A stretch of DNA of 64,000 nucleotides from Fusarium oxysporum f. sp. lycopersici 4287 (Eukaryota > Ascomycota > Sordariomycetes > Hypocreales > Nectriaceae). Both the position numbers and the translations under genes were made by a program. A model generated the notes under the pieces. That model was not told where the DNA came from. It was given only the letters and a program-made list of their open reading frames with translations, and ran no database searches. Shown here in pieces: positions 24,371 to 34,545 of this stretch; positions within the stretch are counted from its first letter, which is position 1, and every line of letters starts with the position of its first letter. Location: positions 1,904,502 to 1,968,501 of the forward strand of contig NC_030990.1 of NCBI RefSeq assembly GCF_000149955.1. The letters run 5' to 3'.

Positions 24371-24439
24371 TATGGCTATTACGCACAAAAAGACTCCATA
24401 ATCCGCTCGAGACTCAAAGTCTTTCTTGTAATAGCCATA
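24371..24439. repeat. Imperfect inverted repeat (hairpin)
   Basis: The left arm (24371-24395) begins TATGGCTATTAC and ends AAAAAGACT; the right arm (24418-24439) is AGTCTTTCTTGTAATAGCCATA, written here as AGTCTTTCTTG plus TAATAGCCATA. The arms pair along 12 bp at the outside and again at the inside around a roughly 22-base loop. It lies about 430 bp upstream of the Zn2Cys6 gene start. It may be a tiny foldback element or a transcribed hairpin. Confidence 0.7.
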
Positions 24440-24867
24440 AATCCTTGCTCTTCAAATGCAGGTCGGACACTTGTCAGATCAGATCATTTGGAGCTACCCG
24501 GGACGTTGAGCAAGTGAAATCACACCGTCTACAATTCAAGTCAAAATCTATCAGAATCGTTCATCTCTAGATGATAGTTCTCTTGCTCAATCTGTTCATG
24601 TTTTCTGTTACACCTTAGAACAGTGAGAGCAACACATGGTGATTTCATGTATAGGAATGTTGAATGCTGAGGTCAAGTGACAAGCCAATAAAAACAGCCA
24701 GTAGTAGCTAGCGATTCACCCTTGGCGTCTAAACGAGCCGTTTCTATCACCCAAAGATCCATCTATGACTACTCACTCATGGTACGACTATTAATTGTCT
24801 CAAAAAAATAGTGATCAACGCTCAGAAATCCATACCCAAGCGCCTTCTTATCTACACATCCCTCATC

Positions 24868-27092
24868 ATGGAGGAAACGCCAATGGGCGAGTCCATCAAG
24901 ATATCGTGAGTAATCCCCTCATCTAAGCCAACTCCACTTTCATGCGCTGACTCAAATGACTACTACAGTTGTGAACGATGTCGTCGCCGCAAGGTGCGAT
25001 ATATATGTCTTTAGCTCTTTCATCGACCTCAAAACTAACTCTTCGACAAGATAAAATGTGATCGAAAACGGCCGTGCTCGCGGTGTATCAAGGCTGGCAC
25101 GGAATGTATACTCAGCGGTAGCGGAGAGAAGCAACGGTATGACTCTACCTCGCCAGAATCATGAACTATCACTAACTCTAAAATCAACCAGGCCAATATC
25201 TAAAGGCTATGTTCAAGCTCTAGAGGGCCAAGTGGCATCTCTTGAGCTATTGCTTCGCAAGCTCGCCGTTGCCGACAGCGCTGAGAGAGATGAGATGCTG
25301 TCCGAGATAGCCCTCTCACCACCAGCCTCACTCGACATTACACAAAAGTCGCAGATTGACCATGCCAAGTCAAATACTGACCCCAAAGTTGTAGCTGCTC
25401 AGGTCCGTTCTGGACAGTTGAGACGCCCTCGATCGAGCCATGCCACTCAGTTCTTTGGCGGCACCAGCGCTTTTCACATCCATCTCTCACAAGAGGTCTC
25501 ATTATCCCCAGATGAGATAACTACTCACCTCGAATCTAACTCCACACCGCTCATGATGAACATACCGGAAGTGAGCGCTTCCAGCAGCCCGAGAGACCCG
25601 AGCTTTGTGTACGCACCTCACGATGAGACCTCCCAGACGTGCATGGCAGCCTATTTTAAGTATCAATATCAGTTCCATATGCTCATCTACAGAGAGTACT
25701 TCTTACGAGACTATGATGTTGGCTCGGGCAGATACTACTCAGATGCTCTGCTCTTTGCTATCTGCTCGCTTGGCGCCATGCAGCTCGACGATTCTCGCTC
25801 AGTATCCGATATCTTTGCCCACCAGGCTCAGCAACTGATATACGCAGCTCTCGACAGCCCAGAACTCACCACCTTGCAAGCTTTGGCCTTATTGGGTTAT
25901 CGTGAGATTGGTGTAGGTCATACATCAAAAGGCTGGCTCTTTGCTGGTATGGCCTTCCGACTTGCCCACGAGATGGGCCTGCACCTTGACCCAAACAACT
26001 GGGACGCTTCGACAGAAGGAGCATCAAACCGTGACACGGAGATTCTTAGACGGGTCTACTGGGCTATATTCATTGCCGATAAGCAACTGAGTTTATACTT
26101 TGGCAGACCACCAGCTCTGCACCCTAGCGAATCAGACGTCCGCAACACTATCCGATTGCAGTACCCTCCAGACTGGGAGGGTTTGCTGGACACGTACATC
26201 TGTAAAGGTGCTTCAGCAACAGAATTCGAAGACGGAGTTGCCCTTGTTGGGTCCTTCATCTACCAAGCAGAGCTGTGCAAGATCGCCCATCTCATGATCA
26301 CGGATCTCTTTGAGAATCGTCGAGGTAACGTCGACGCCACCGTAGCTGCAGCCAGGTCACGACAAATACACGTGTCGCTCACAAAGTGGCTATCGAGTCT
26401 TCCCGGTACTCTGCACTGGAACCAATGGACTGTAGGCGTCGTGCAACCCTCTGTGCTTCGTATGCAGTGAGTTGCCCTCCAAGCCGCGTCATCTTTGTAT
26501 ACTGACATGTCACAGCATGCTGTTCCATACAATCATGATTATTCTTCATCGGCCGCCTTCGCATATGTACGAGAAACAAGGTATTGCCGAAAGTGAAGAC
26601 GTGGAGATCTGCTACGAGTCGTTGCAGGCTATCCTGCGCCTGATGAGAACATATTCACGACACTATCGATTCCGCTCATTGCCACTGGACTTTGTTCAGA
26701 CTCTATCCACGGCAGCTGGCACCATCATGATGAAGAGGTTCTTTCAGGGAGCCTCGTGGGAAGACTCAGACATTGCACGATCACTTTCGACCGTCATTGA
26801 CGCAATGGAGGAAGTACAGCACACCTGGCCATGCATGGGTGAGATCAAAGATTATGTCGTACGGGCACGCAATTCACAGGTTGTGATGCCCCCGGAAGAT
26901 CCTCTCATTGGGCCAGATCTCATGAACGGCCTAGAGCTGGGTCACAACGTTACAGCTGAGCTCATGGCTCAATGGGGCGAGGAGTTAGGTACACTTGTGA
27001 CGGACGAGTTTTTGAGTATGCAGCTTCAAGGTTCAGAACAAGGCGTGATGGCGCCGTTTGACTTCAACCAACCGCCCCTAGGGCCACAATAG
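24868..27092 (+). CDS. Zn2Cys6 fungal transcription factor
   Basis: Five exons fit: 24868-24905, 24969-24993, 25051-25136, 25192-26466 and 26516-27092, giving 666 aa. The binuclear zinc cluster is split over the first three exons: Cys14, 17, 24, 30, 33 and 40, spacing C-x2-C-x6-C-x5-C-x2-C-x6-C ([17 protein letters not shown]). A linker and a short coiled-coil ([20 protein letters not shown]) follow, as in Gal4-type dimers. The middle region (about 200-480) matches the fungal-specific transcription factor domain, with signature-like stretches [30 protein letters not shown] and [21 protein letters not shown]. It presumably binds CGG-type half sites in the nucleus. No biosynthetic cluster flanks it, so its targets are unknown. 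Introns have ACTAAC or CTGAC branch points. Confidence 0.88.
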
Positions 27093-27249
27093 GGATGAGT
27101 TGTAAATATTTAGAGGTAGAGCAAGATGTAACAGCTGCAAAGCCAATACTGTATATGAAATTCTTCAACAGTAACGCCCAGTCCTTTCCCTTATTTCCAA
27201 TCAATTTCATCTTAACTGTACAAAGATTTAGGTAAACCTTATGAATATA

Positions 27250-27619
27250 TTAGAATGGAGGCATAAGTTTAGGCTCGTCTTGTGCAACAGCTTGTTTGAT
27301 GAGGTGCCCCGATCGGTCCATTTGAAGATTTTCATCACGGATATTCTGGATGCATTGAAGGAACCTTTAAGGGTAGTGGAAGACTGCGGGGAGGCTTAGA
27401 ATCGATTTGGGTCTTGCGACCGTTAATGCTCCAAAGATCGTGTCGAGTAGAGCTTTTCGTCGACCACTAGGAATATCCACGTTCCAACCGAGACTGCTTC
27501 GTCGGGCTGCAGGCTGTTGCGTACCGACATCGAGACGGTGACTATGACCTATGTTAGCAAAAGTGATCAGGAGGCATTTTGAATAACGTACTGGAGAAGT
27601 GCGTAGGTGAATAAAGCAT
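27250..27619 (-). pseudogene. Small unknown gene with in-frame TAA (broken or 69 aa)
   Basis: On the minus strand ATG at 27619 opens a 28 nt exon ending at 27592, a 43 nt intron follows (27591-27549, donor GTACGT, branch GCTAAC, acceptor CATAG), and the second exon stays open to TAA at 27369-27367, giving 69 aa. The same frame continues beyond the stop for 38 more codons to a second TAA at 27252-27250, with protein-like sequence (FLQCIQNIRDENLQMDRSG, AVAQDEPKLMPPF). The first stop would be CAA if a C-to-T change had occurred, as RIP produces. I do not recognise the family. Either this is a recently broken gene of about 108 codons or a genuine 69 aa protein with a decayed tail. Confidence 0.45.
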
Positions 27620-28369
27620 AATATAAAGGAAAAAGGCAGGGGGAGAAGTTGAAAAACCTCGCTGCTAAGGCTGGTATTTGAGGCAGCAATTACGTCATCA
27701 AAGCAGCAAAAGTTTACACTGACCTCTGATTTAATGCGAGCCTATGATAGAGGTGTCTGGTTATATTATTGATGCTGTTGTGTTGTGTCTAAAAATGACA
27801 TTATTGTGTTATCCTGATTGTGCAGCCTTTGGTCTTACTACCTATGTATGTGGGTAAATGGGTATTGTTCATCTAATGATGTATTATCAATACCTTACCC
27901 ATTTAAAGTTGAATCCTAACAACCTCTTCAGAGTTGAAAGTACATAGTAAGATTGAGAAGAACGTCTGACAAATATCAAATAAGCGAGAACTTAAGAGCA
28001 CAGTCCGGTGTTATGCATGGCGGTTTTGAGAAGGAGAGCTCGCTGGCATAAAATATAATGATGGGAACTATTTGCAAATGTTTCAACGTGAGGGATACAA
28101 TGCGATGTCAGTCAAAGGGCAAGAAAAGAAGAAGAGGAGGAGGAAGAGGGGCGGTGTAATAGGAGAGGAAGAAAAGTGTAACAGTGGAAGAATAGGAGGT
28201 TTCAAAAGAAAGGAAGTCCTAAGCTCCCCAGATAGATTAGCATTCTTTCTACGCGGCTTTGGAATAGCTTCGCAACATACAGCAATGGAGTTGTAGACCT
28301 ACCGAGATATCCAATACCCAATAGGAGTCTGTAGGGATTTCCAGTAACTTGCTCGTCTTCTTGATGTCC
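27620..28369. other. AT-rich spacer
   Basis: No gene seen. A purine-rich stretch (AAGAAGAGGAGGAGGAAGAG, about 28126-28145) explains a spurious open frame. This is the start of a gene-poor island reaching to about 37 kb. Confidence 0.45.
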
Positions 28370-28521
28370 GGAAGAGCAAAAAAACCTCCAACATCCAATT
28401 TAATAACACTGCCAAAAACAACTACTTAGGTAGATAGGTAGTCTAAGGATTTACTAAGCTATACTAAGCTTGCCTAAATCTTTTCACCCCTTAGGATAGC
28501 GGTCCTAAGAATGGTCCCTCC
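28370..28521 (+). mobile_element. MITE-like repeat, copy C (degenerate)
   Basis: The left end is GGAAGAGCAAAAAAACCT; the right end reads CTTAGGATAGCGGTCCTAAGAATGGTCCCTCC. The interior has the CCAAAAACAACTACTTAGG and ACTAAGCTTGCCTAAATCTTTTC blocks of the family. More decayed than copies A, B and D. Confidence 0.55.
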
Positions 28522-28837
28522 TCCGCCAATTATCCTCCAATTTGCATCTTGCATTCTCCATATCTCAAATGACCACCGCCGCGGATAGCTTCACTCAGAT
28601 TGCACTCAAGTTCAACCCCCCGAACAGCAAATCTACTGCGGTCACGTGTACAGCCTACCTCGGTCATTTTCGTTATATTTCAGCTGTCTTTATTTAACAC
28701 TCTCTGTTTATTCCTTTGCGTCGTCCAAGACACATGCATAACAGCATGTCAAGTCAAGTCGATCGGCCAGAAAGGTTTGTTTAATTATTAATTCTAAGTC
28801 TGCAAATAAGTGGAAATAAACTAACTATTGTCGCCAA

Positions 28838-29149
28838 GAATACGAGCGAGTATTAGCTGAGCTCTCTACAACCTGCGAGAATCTTCAGAAGCCAATGCGC
28901 CATGGGCAAACAAGATCAGAACAGGTCGCGAAGGCCATGAAAGCCGCCGAGCAGCTAGGCCCAAGCACGATCCCATCAACAACTGCCACAAACGCCCTCT
29001 TGGTCATTGGGGTAAAGGCACCTGGAGCGCTCCAGGAATTGGTCACCACCAGCGAGAATGGCGGCGATGGCACAGCCGTCGTTAACTCGGCTGACCAAGG
29101 ACTTGAACATATAGAAACTTGGTTAAAGGAGAGGACATTATGTGTATGA
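28838..29149 (+). pseudogene. Gene relic, unknown
   Basis: An open, protein-like frame (YERVLAELSTTCENLQKPM, then TATNALLVIGVKAPGALQELV) of about 100 codons that ends at TGA 29147-29149. ACTAAC followed by CCAAG just upstream (28820-28837) looks like the end of an intron, but no upstream exon joins in frame without forcing. The family is not recognised. It sits between repeat copies C and D and is probably a fragment of an older gene. Confidence 0.35.
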
Positions 29150-29299
29150 TGCAGGATCACCTCTGACCAAGACTAAGAGGCGAACCCACTGCCCGACTAC
29201 GAAATCACAATTCATCCAGGTCTATCGGCAATCAAATTTGATTATGTTCAGCGACAGCAATTTCAAGTGATCCGATTCAGAGACAAAATCAAGCCCCAG

Positions 29300-29428
29300 G
29301 GAGCAAGAAAACTTCAGACCTTAATAAGGGATGCCAAAATAAACTCATCAAAGAGCACCCTAAGCTTATGATAATTTACCTAAGCATTTTTATCATTTAG
29401 GGTCAATATCCTAAGTTTTATTGCCTCC
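29300..29428 (+). mobile_element. MITE-like repeat, copy D
   Basis: About 129 bp. Terminal inverted repeats are GGAGCAAGAAAACTT on the left and AAGTTTTATTGCCTCC on the right. The interior is the clearest version of the family: GATGCCAAAATAAACTCATC, AAAGAGCACCCTAAGCTTA, TTTACCTAAGCATTTTTATC, ATTTAGGGTCAATATCCTAAG. It directly abuts the spliced gene fragment that follows. Confidence 0.75.
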
Positions 29429-29429
29429 T

Positions 29430-29854
29430 CCAGTCAAGTCAACTTGCAGTCGTTGTTGGCGTCATCGAGGACAAGCTAACGTAGCAGGAATCAATGGCAT
29501 TTCATGGAAGGATTTGTCACCTGCTAGCCAACTCTACTTTGCGACAAAGGGGATGTTTGAGAGACCCGAGGAATACAACGGAGACAAAGACGTAGAGCAT
29601 TTCATCAGACTGCTGAAGGTATGATCATCGCCTTCACAATGCTTGATAAATTTATAAGCTAACATTGAACACAGGAGGCTTGGTTTCCTACTGAGAAGGG
29701 AGATAGCATTGACCGGCTGAAGATAACGGTGGCTAAGCAGTTGATCAACGGACTCAAGCATGCTGCATTGGACGGCCATAGCACTCCTGCGGTGATGTGG
29801 CGAAGTTTTCGTTGTTCAGACTTGCTCCAGCTTACACGAGAGACCGGAGGATGA
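29430..29854 (+). pseudogene. 5'-truncated spliced gene relic
   Basis: Two coding pieces are joined by a good intron: open frame to 29618, intron 29619-29674 (donor GTATGA, branch GCTAAC, acceptor ACACAG), then open frame 29675-29854 ending in TGA. Both sides are in phase and protein-like (SPASQLYFATKGMFERPEEY; then TEKGDSIDRLKITVAKQLI). No ATG precedes it: the frame runs leftward into repeat copy D. I do not recognise the protein. The simplest reading is the 3' part of a gene whose 5' end was lost or separated by the repeat. Confidence 0.45.
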
Positions 29855-30090
29855 TTCACCAAAACTAGTCGAGAGAATCAGACGCCTGCATAAAACGACA
29901 ACCCAAGCTGGCATCCGTCGTGATGATAGTTAGGTAACTATCAGTGGAAAGGATGCTTTCTCTCATGTCTGCAACATAGCTATCAATACCATGAAACTGG
30001 CTGTGGAGGAGGCTGAAGCAGAGCAAGCATTAGCAGGAGAGCAGTTTGGAACATCCCTACAAACCGAGAAGAGTATCAACGACATTCTAC

Positions 30091-30345
30091 CTATTCGGCT
30101 TGGCTCATGTAGCGGGCCTCGTCCACCTCAGCATCAGTCATCTTAACATCAATACCTTTCCCCTCAGCAACTTTCGTCTGAGGACTGTGGTTCTCAGCAC
30201 TATCCTGCCCAGCACCCTCCATCTGATCGCCCTCGAAATGTACTCGCAGATCCTCCATGATTCTCGTAGCATTCTTCATCACGCTCGCTTGGTTTCGGAA
30301 CAACCTCCCATGCTGCAGATGCAGAGTACACCAATCTCCAAGTGA
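30091..30345 (-). other. Protein-like open frame, unknown
   Basis: The minus-strand frame begins at the edge of repeat copy E and runs to a stop at 30091. Its sequence (GRLFRNQASVMKNATRIMED, EGKGIDVKMTDAEVDEARYM) looks more like a protein than the overlapping plus-strand frame. It has no independent start evidence and no recognised family. Probably a relic. Confidence 0.25.
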
Positions 30346-30466
30346 CAAAAAGACTTAGACAGTTTCAAGATAGACTTAGTAAGTAAAGTATATACTTAGT
30401 AGATTTTTAGACCATTTACCTTAATTCTCTATCGCCCTTATCAAATGGCAGAAGTTTTCTTGCACC
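30336..30466 (-). mobile_element. MITE-like repeat, copy E (inverted)
   Basis: On the plus strand it ends CAGAAGTTTTCTTGCACC, the inverse of the family left end. The start AAGTGACAAAAAGACTTAGAC is the inverse of the conserved TTTTTGTCATTT block. The outer end on the left is not clear. Confidence 0.6.
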
Positions 30467-30851
30467 CAAAGGCTTGCATATAAGACATTGATGTAACACC
30501 AACTATTTATTTTTTCGTATCACGCGAACATCAAGTTAGGAGGGATCACGAGGCTCAAGATGCCCCCACCAAGGCCACCACAAGCACAAGCAAACAAACT
30601 CAAAATAGCTTATCAATGTCGCATCAATGCCAAGTTTCTTTTCTAGTTCGGGGTTTGCGAATCCACTATTCGCGAGCGTTGAGCGTGTATGTAAATATGG
30701 ACTAGCAAAGAAAGTATACGCAGAGGTGTGGTAATACAAAAAGGAGGTGTCGTAAATCGTGAGTGTGATGCTGTATGCTGTCCGTACGTTTTCCTTCCTT
30801 CACCAAGGCTATGCATGCATAATGGAATATTAAACGAGATATACCCAGTCT

Positions 30852-32234
30852 CTACAAACGTGTCTTCTCTTGTGGTGTATCACCCGTTACCTCAGCGATG
30901 AAATCTGACATGGCTTCAAAATAGCCTTCTTCCAGGACACTTGAATTATGGTCGCCACCTGGGAGAGGCTTCCACCGCTTGGTGGGTGCGGCGGAGAGGT
31001 CATACAGCTGTTTCATGTGTTTTGGCCTGAAATACATTAGCTTCGTGTTCTGTGTTGCGCTATGCTGCAGTGGAAGAATGTAATGTCGATCATCAGGGAG
31101 TATTTGCTTTCATATCAAGACCACGAGGGTACTTCAACTTTTGTGGGTGATGCAAATTTAATCATCACAGGACCCGGGGTAGTAGTGTAAGAGAGGGTGT
31201 AGAGGAACTTACGGAACAATCTCATCCTGCAAGCCACTGATGAAGAGCGTGGGCACCTTTGTGATATTGGGAAGAACCGACTCACTGGGCCAGACTTGGT
31301 GGCATAGCAGGGTAAGGTATTTGGCAGGGGGCACAACGGAAGGGATCAGCTTCCGGATGGAGAGGAAGGTGTTCTCTAAGATCAGACCAGCGATATCACC
31401 CGCTTCCTGGTTCTTGGAGACAAGCTTGATAGCGACGGCACCGCCCAGACTCTGACCGTAAACCATGAGCTTGTGATCGCGTGTCTCGGCCCGCTGCCGC
31501 AGATAGTTGAGCCCTGTCTGGGCGTCAACATTGAGACCCGACTCGTCAGGCTGACCTGTTGAGGAACCATAGCCTCTATACTCGAGCATAAAAACGTTGC
31601 AACCAATGTAGTTTATGATCATTCGAGCGATGGGTAACCGATGGCCGATGTTGCCAGCATTGCCATGGAACATCAAGATGGTGATGTTTGAGTTCTTGTG
31701 GCCACGAGGGCCACGGATGTAGAAGGCTGAGAGCTTCTCGCCATCATCGGTCGGGATGTAAAGTTCTTCGAAATTTGAGATGCCAAAGTCTGAAGGCTTG
31801 GGGACGTCTGAGCGAGAATTTGCGGGAATGTTACTCGGGTAAATGAGAGCCCTAATGCATGCAGGGTTAGCGGGGCTCGGCTTGATGATGATGCGGGTCA
31901 GGCAAAGAAAGAGGAGGTTGGTAGTAGCTAGGAAGGGGAGACGGAGGCGGTGATGGTGATGGTGTTGGGATACGGACTTCTGTTTAAAGTAAAGTAATGA
32001 GGTGAGGACAGCGGCGAGACCCTATTGTATGCGCATTGACGTTAGAATAGTCCCTAGGTAGTTACGGATGGCTGCAGTCAAGACTATTTTGTCAGCCAAG
32101 CTGCAGTATAGTGGACGTACCGTTGAAGCCAACGCGGGCAGACGCATGTAGCTGGCGACCGAGCTCAATACTGAGACGGTCTGCTCGACGTAGCTGTTGG
32201 AGGTTTGGGATGTGGGAGAGTTGGAGCTGGACAT
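30852..32234 (-). CDS. BEM46/ABHD13-type alpha/beta hydrolase
   Basis: Four exons fit: 32234-32121, 32021-31978, 31851-31213 and 31026-30852, giving 323 aa. An in-frame ATG at 32261 would add nine residues; the 32234 ATG has the better context (CAACCATGT). A hydrophobic segment near residues 39-50 (GLAAVLTSLLYF) followed by KQKALIYPSN is the usual N-terminal anchor of fungal BEM46 proteins. The core shows FHGNAGNIGHR (oxyanion loop), YRGYGSSTG, the nucleophile elbow GQSLGG at about Ser187, the acid in SGLQDEIVP and the histidine in GGDHNSS, so the catalytic triad is complete. BEM46 proteins sit at the plasma membrane or ER and affect polarity in fungi; substrate is unknown. Exon 2 ends at an unusual donor (GTCCGT) needed for the conserved frame. 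Confidence 0.87.
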
Positions 32235-32783
32235 GGTTGCTTTGGTCGGTTTGCTGGGCATTACAACAATATGGCTGCAAATGCAGATGCAGATGCAGTG
32301 CAGTGAAGGTAGACCGTATATGTCTGTCTACCTATCAACCCAGACCGAGTTGGACTGTATGGGGAGATGGAACCCCCGACAGTGATTGACGGCGGAGACC
32401 GAGACTGGAGACAGGCCGGAGACTGCAACAAGGGGCATATGGTATCGGTTCGTATAGATCGTAGGCGGTCGCGAACTGCGAGGGTCGAAAAGACGGTGAC
32501 TGCCCCAAGAAAAAGTACTGGGTAATTGAACCTGTCTGACGATAGATGTTGAGTTTATCGAGGCGTTATGCACTAAGATATTGGAAATACGGCTCGAGGT
32601 TTGCTGAGGGGGGGGTAAGGGCAGGAAGGAAGAGGTGACAAGAGTTGCCAAACTAGACCAATACCTAATCACTGTAGAGGAAGCAGGTAACAGGTAAATA
32701 TTGCGTGTGCCTCTTCGATCCCTAGACCTAAAAGCAACAAGCTGAATTGAATTTGTTGAAGCTGCCCCTGACGACTGTCCAGG

Positions 32784-32922
32784 CGAAGCAAGAAAACCTA
32801 GGACCACTTTCCTAGTACCTTTGAGCGACAAAAAGAATTAGGCAAGCTTAGCATATACTTGGCGGACCTCTAGACAAGTTATTTTAGACACCTTGATCTA
32901 AGGCCAGAGGTTTTCTTGCTCC
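32784..32922 (-). mobile_element. MITE-like repeat, copy F, perfect 13-bp TIRs
   Basis: About 139 bp. AGCAAGAAAACCT at 32787-32799 is the exact reverse complement of AGGTTTTCTTGCT at 32908-32920. The interior has GACAAAAAGAATTAGGCAAGC and ACTTGGCGGACCTCTAGAC, the inverse of the family core. Its right flank CCTTGAGGGCT matches, inverted, the left flank of copy A. Confidence 0.75.
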
Positions 32923-33379
32923 TTGAGGGCTGTCTTCGGCGGCGATCCCACTTATGGAAGTACCACTCACGAGGATGACATGGGTCGAAAGACCTTCTTT
33001 GGAATGATACCGAGGTTGGCAAGAGACGTGGAAGCACAAATAGAATGGGACGATGCTGAAGTATGGTAGAACGATGTACAAGTGCCCCAAAAATATCCAA
33101 GGGAACAAAAGTCTAATAAGGAGTGGTATTTGATATTGGTCGAGGTAGGGTTAAGAAGGTGTCATGAGGAGAAAAAGAAGCGAAGCCAAAATTCTAGAAG
33201 AAATGAAGATCAAGGTACGTTAAGAAAGCGATTGACTGGGCCGAATCCTCAGGCTTTGAATCCAGCAACAGTTGTACTTAGCACCTCAACAATAGATCTG
33301 CCTAGAAGTCATTATCCATGTCTAGACAGGAACCAATCTAGCCAATATCGATAACTTCGGGACTCTCGGATGGTTCACC

Positions 33380-33490
33380 AAGTGCAAGGCCCGGCTCGTT
33401 GTACGAGGCGATCAACAGGCCAAGTCGAATCACGAGGATACCTATGCATCCACACTTGCCGGCAGATCTATCCGAACACTCATGGCTAAC
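33380..33490 (+). mobile_element. Ty1/copia-type reverse transcriptase relic
   Basis: The translated stretch reads KARLVVRGDQQAKSNHEDTY followed by ASTLAGRSIRTLMAN, which matches the start of the copia-type reverse transcriptase domain (KARLVxRGDxQ..DTYA.TLA..S.R.L.A). Frames break soon after. No LTRs or other pol domains were found nearby, so it is a short decayed fragment. Confidence 0.72.
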
Positions 33491-33825
33491 GGTCAACGCT
33501 AATTTGGCGGAGGCTGTACCTCTGCCGCGGGCTACTTTCAGGTACCCGAAGCCTCCTGGCTTACTCTCACCAATGAAGCTGATACACGCGACGAAACAGA
33601 CAGATCAACAGAGACAAGGAGATCAAGGGGGCGCCATAGTTATATGCCATCACACAGGTGCATGGAAAGATAAATGAGTTTTAGTCAGCTGTCAAACGGT
33701 TTTATCATCACAGCCTTCTGTTGTTCTCGTTAAAGATAAACCACATGACAAACAACCAGGGGTACGGACATGACGGTGGAAATGAGCTCAACGTAATCGA
33801 CTTAACTACGCTAGGAAGCTTGCAG

Positions 33826-33970
33826 GAAGAAACGAAAGAGCTTCTAAGACCTTTGATGAGGGTGCGAAAATAACTAATCAGAGAATATCCTGAGTTTATC
33901 CTATATGGTCTTAAACTTGTCTGAGTATTTCTGTCATTTAGGATCGAGGTCCTTCAGTCTGCTTACGAAC
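33826..33970 (+). mobile_element. MITE-like repeat, copy I
   Basis: Family blocks AGACCTTTGATGAGGGTGCG, AAAATAACTAATCAGAGA, TCTGTCATTTAGGATCGAGG and TCCTTCAGTCTGCTTACG are present in the order of copies A and D. The outer inverted repeats are decayed. Confidence 0.6.
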
Positions 33971-34335
33971 ACATCCATGCCGTAGCTTATGTATGTCACG
34001 GACCAACAACATCATGTTAACAAACAATAAAGAGCGGGCTTCAATCTCGCCAGTTGTTGATCCGGGAAGATCTTGACATACCGCCCGTACCACAGAATAG
34101 CTCGTTCATGGATCCCCAAGGTTGCTGAATCAGGGAAGCTTGTGCTGTACAGCCAGATGCATGTTGAAGAGTCAAGATGAACTGACAGCTGGGTACTTCA
34201 CAAATGTGATACCAGAGCCACGGACATTATTATCACAATCTGGTTCCTGGCTAACGATCGACCGTATCTACGGCCTGCATAAGCCCACCCAGTAGCCAGG
34301 TCCGAGACGCTGGGAAGCATCTCCCTAGCTTCTGC

Positions 34336-34355
34336 GATGTGATGTGATGTGATGT
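34336..34355. repeat. GATGT microsatellite
   Basis: Four perfect tandem copies of GATGT at the left edge of a possible transposon relic. Confidence 0.9.
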
Positions 34356-34545
34356 GTGACTGGCTATCAAATTGTGGCAGAAGGGAGTTGCTTTTCTTGG
34401 TTGATGAAACAATATCTCACATCCTCTGCGACGGCCTTCCCAAGCTCTGTGCGGGGGTATCTTCCAGCCCGTCCACGAGTGTCTAGGACATTGTCTTTCG
34501 AACAATTATCCTTATTCCTCGAGATAAAACTGAGGAATGCGGATA
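34356..34545 (+). mobile_element. Possible LINE (non-LTR) 3'-end relic
   Basis: A translated segment reads LVDETISHILCDGLPKLC, resembling the Cys/His motif that ends many fungal LINE ORF2 proteins (ET..H.LC.CPAL). The frame is interrupted by TAG. No reverse transcriptase was found next to it, so the call is tentative. Confidence 0.3.

Larger units (their letters stand above)
22416..24867. other. Intergenic spacer with simple repeats and a hairpin
   Basis: 2.4 kb without a supportable gene; short open frames (for example 23453-23827) lack start context, splice sites and protein-like composition. It holds a poly-G run, a 10-bp tandem repeat and a long inverted repeat, listed separately. Confidence 0.5.
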
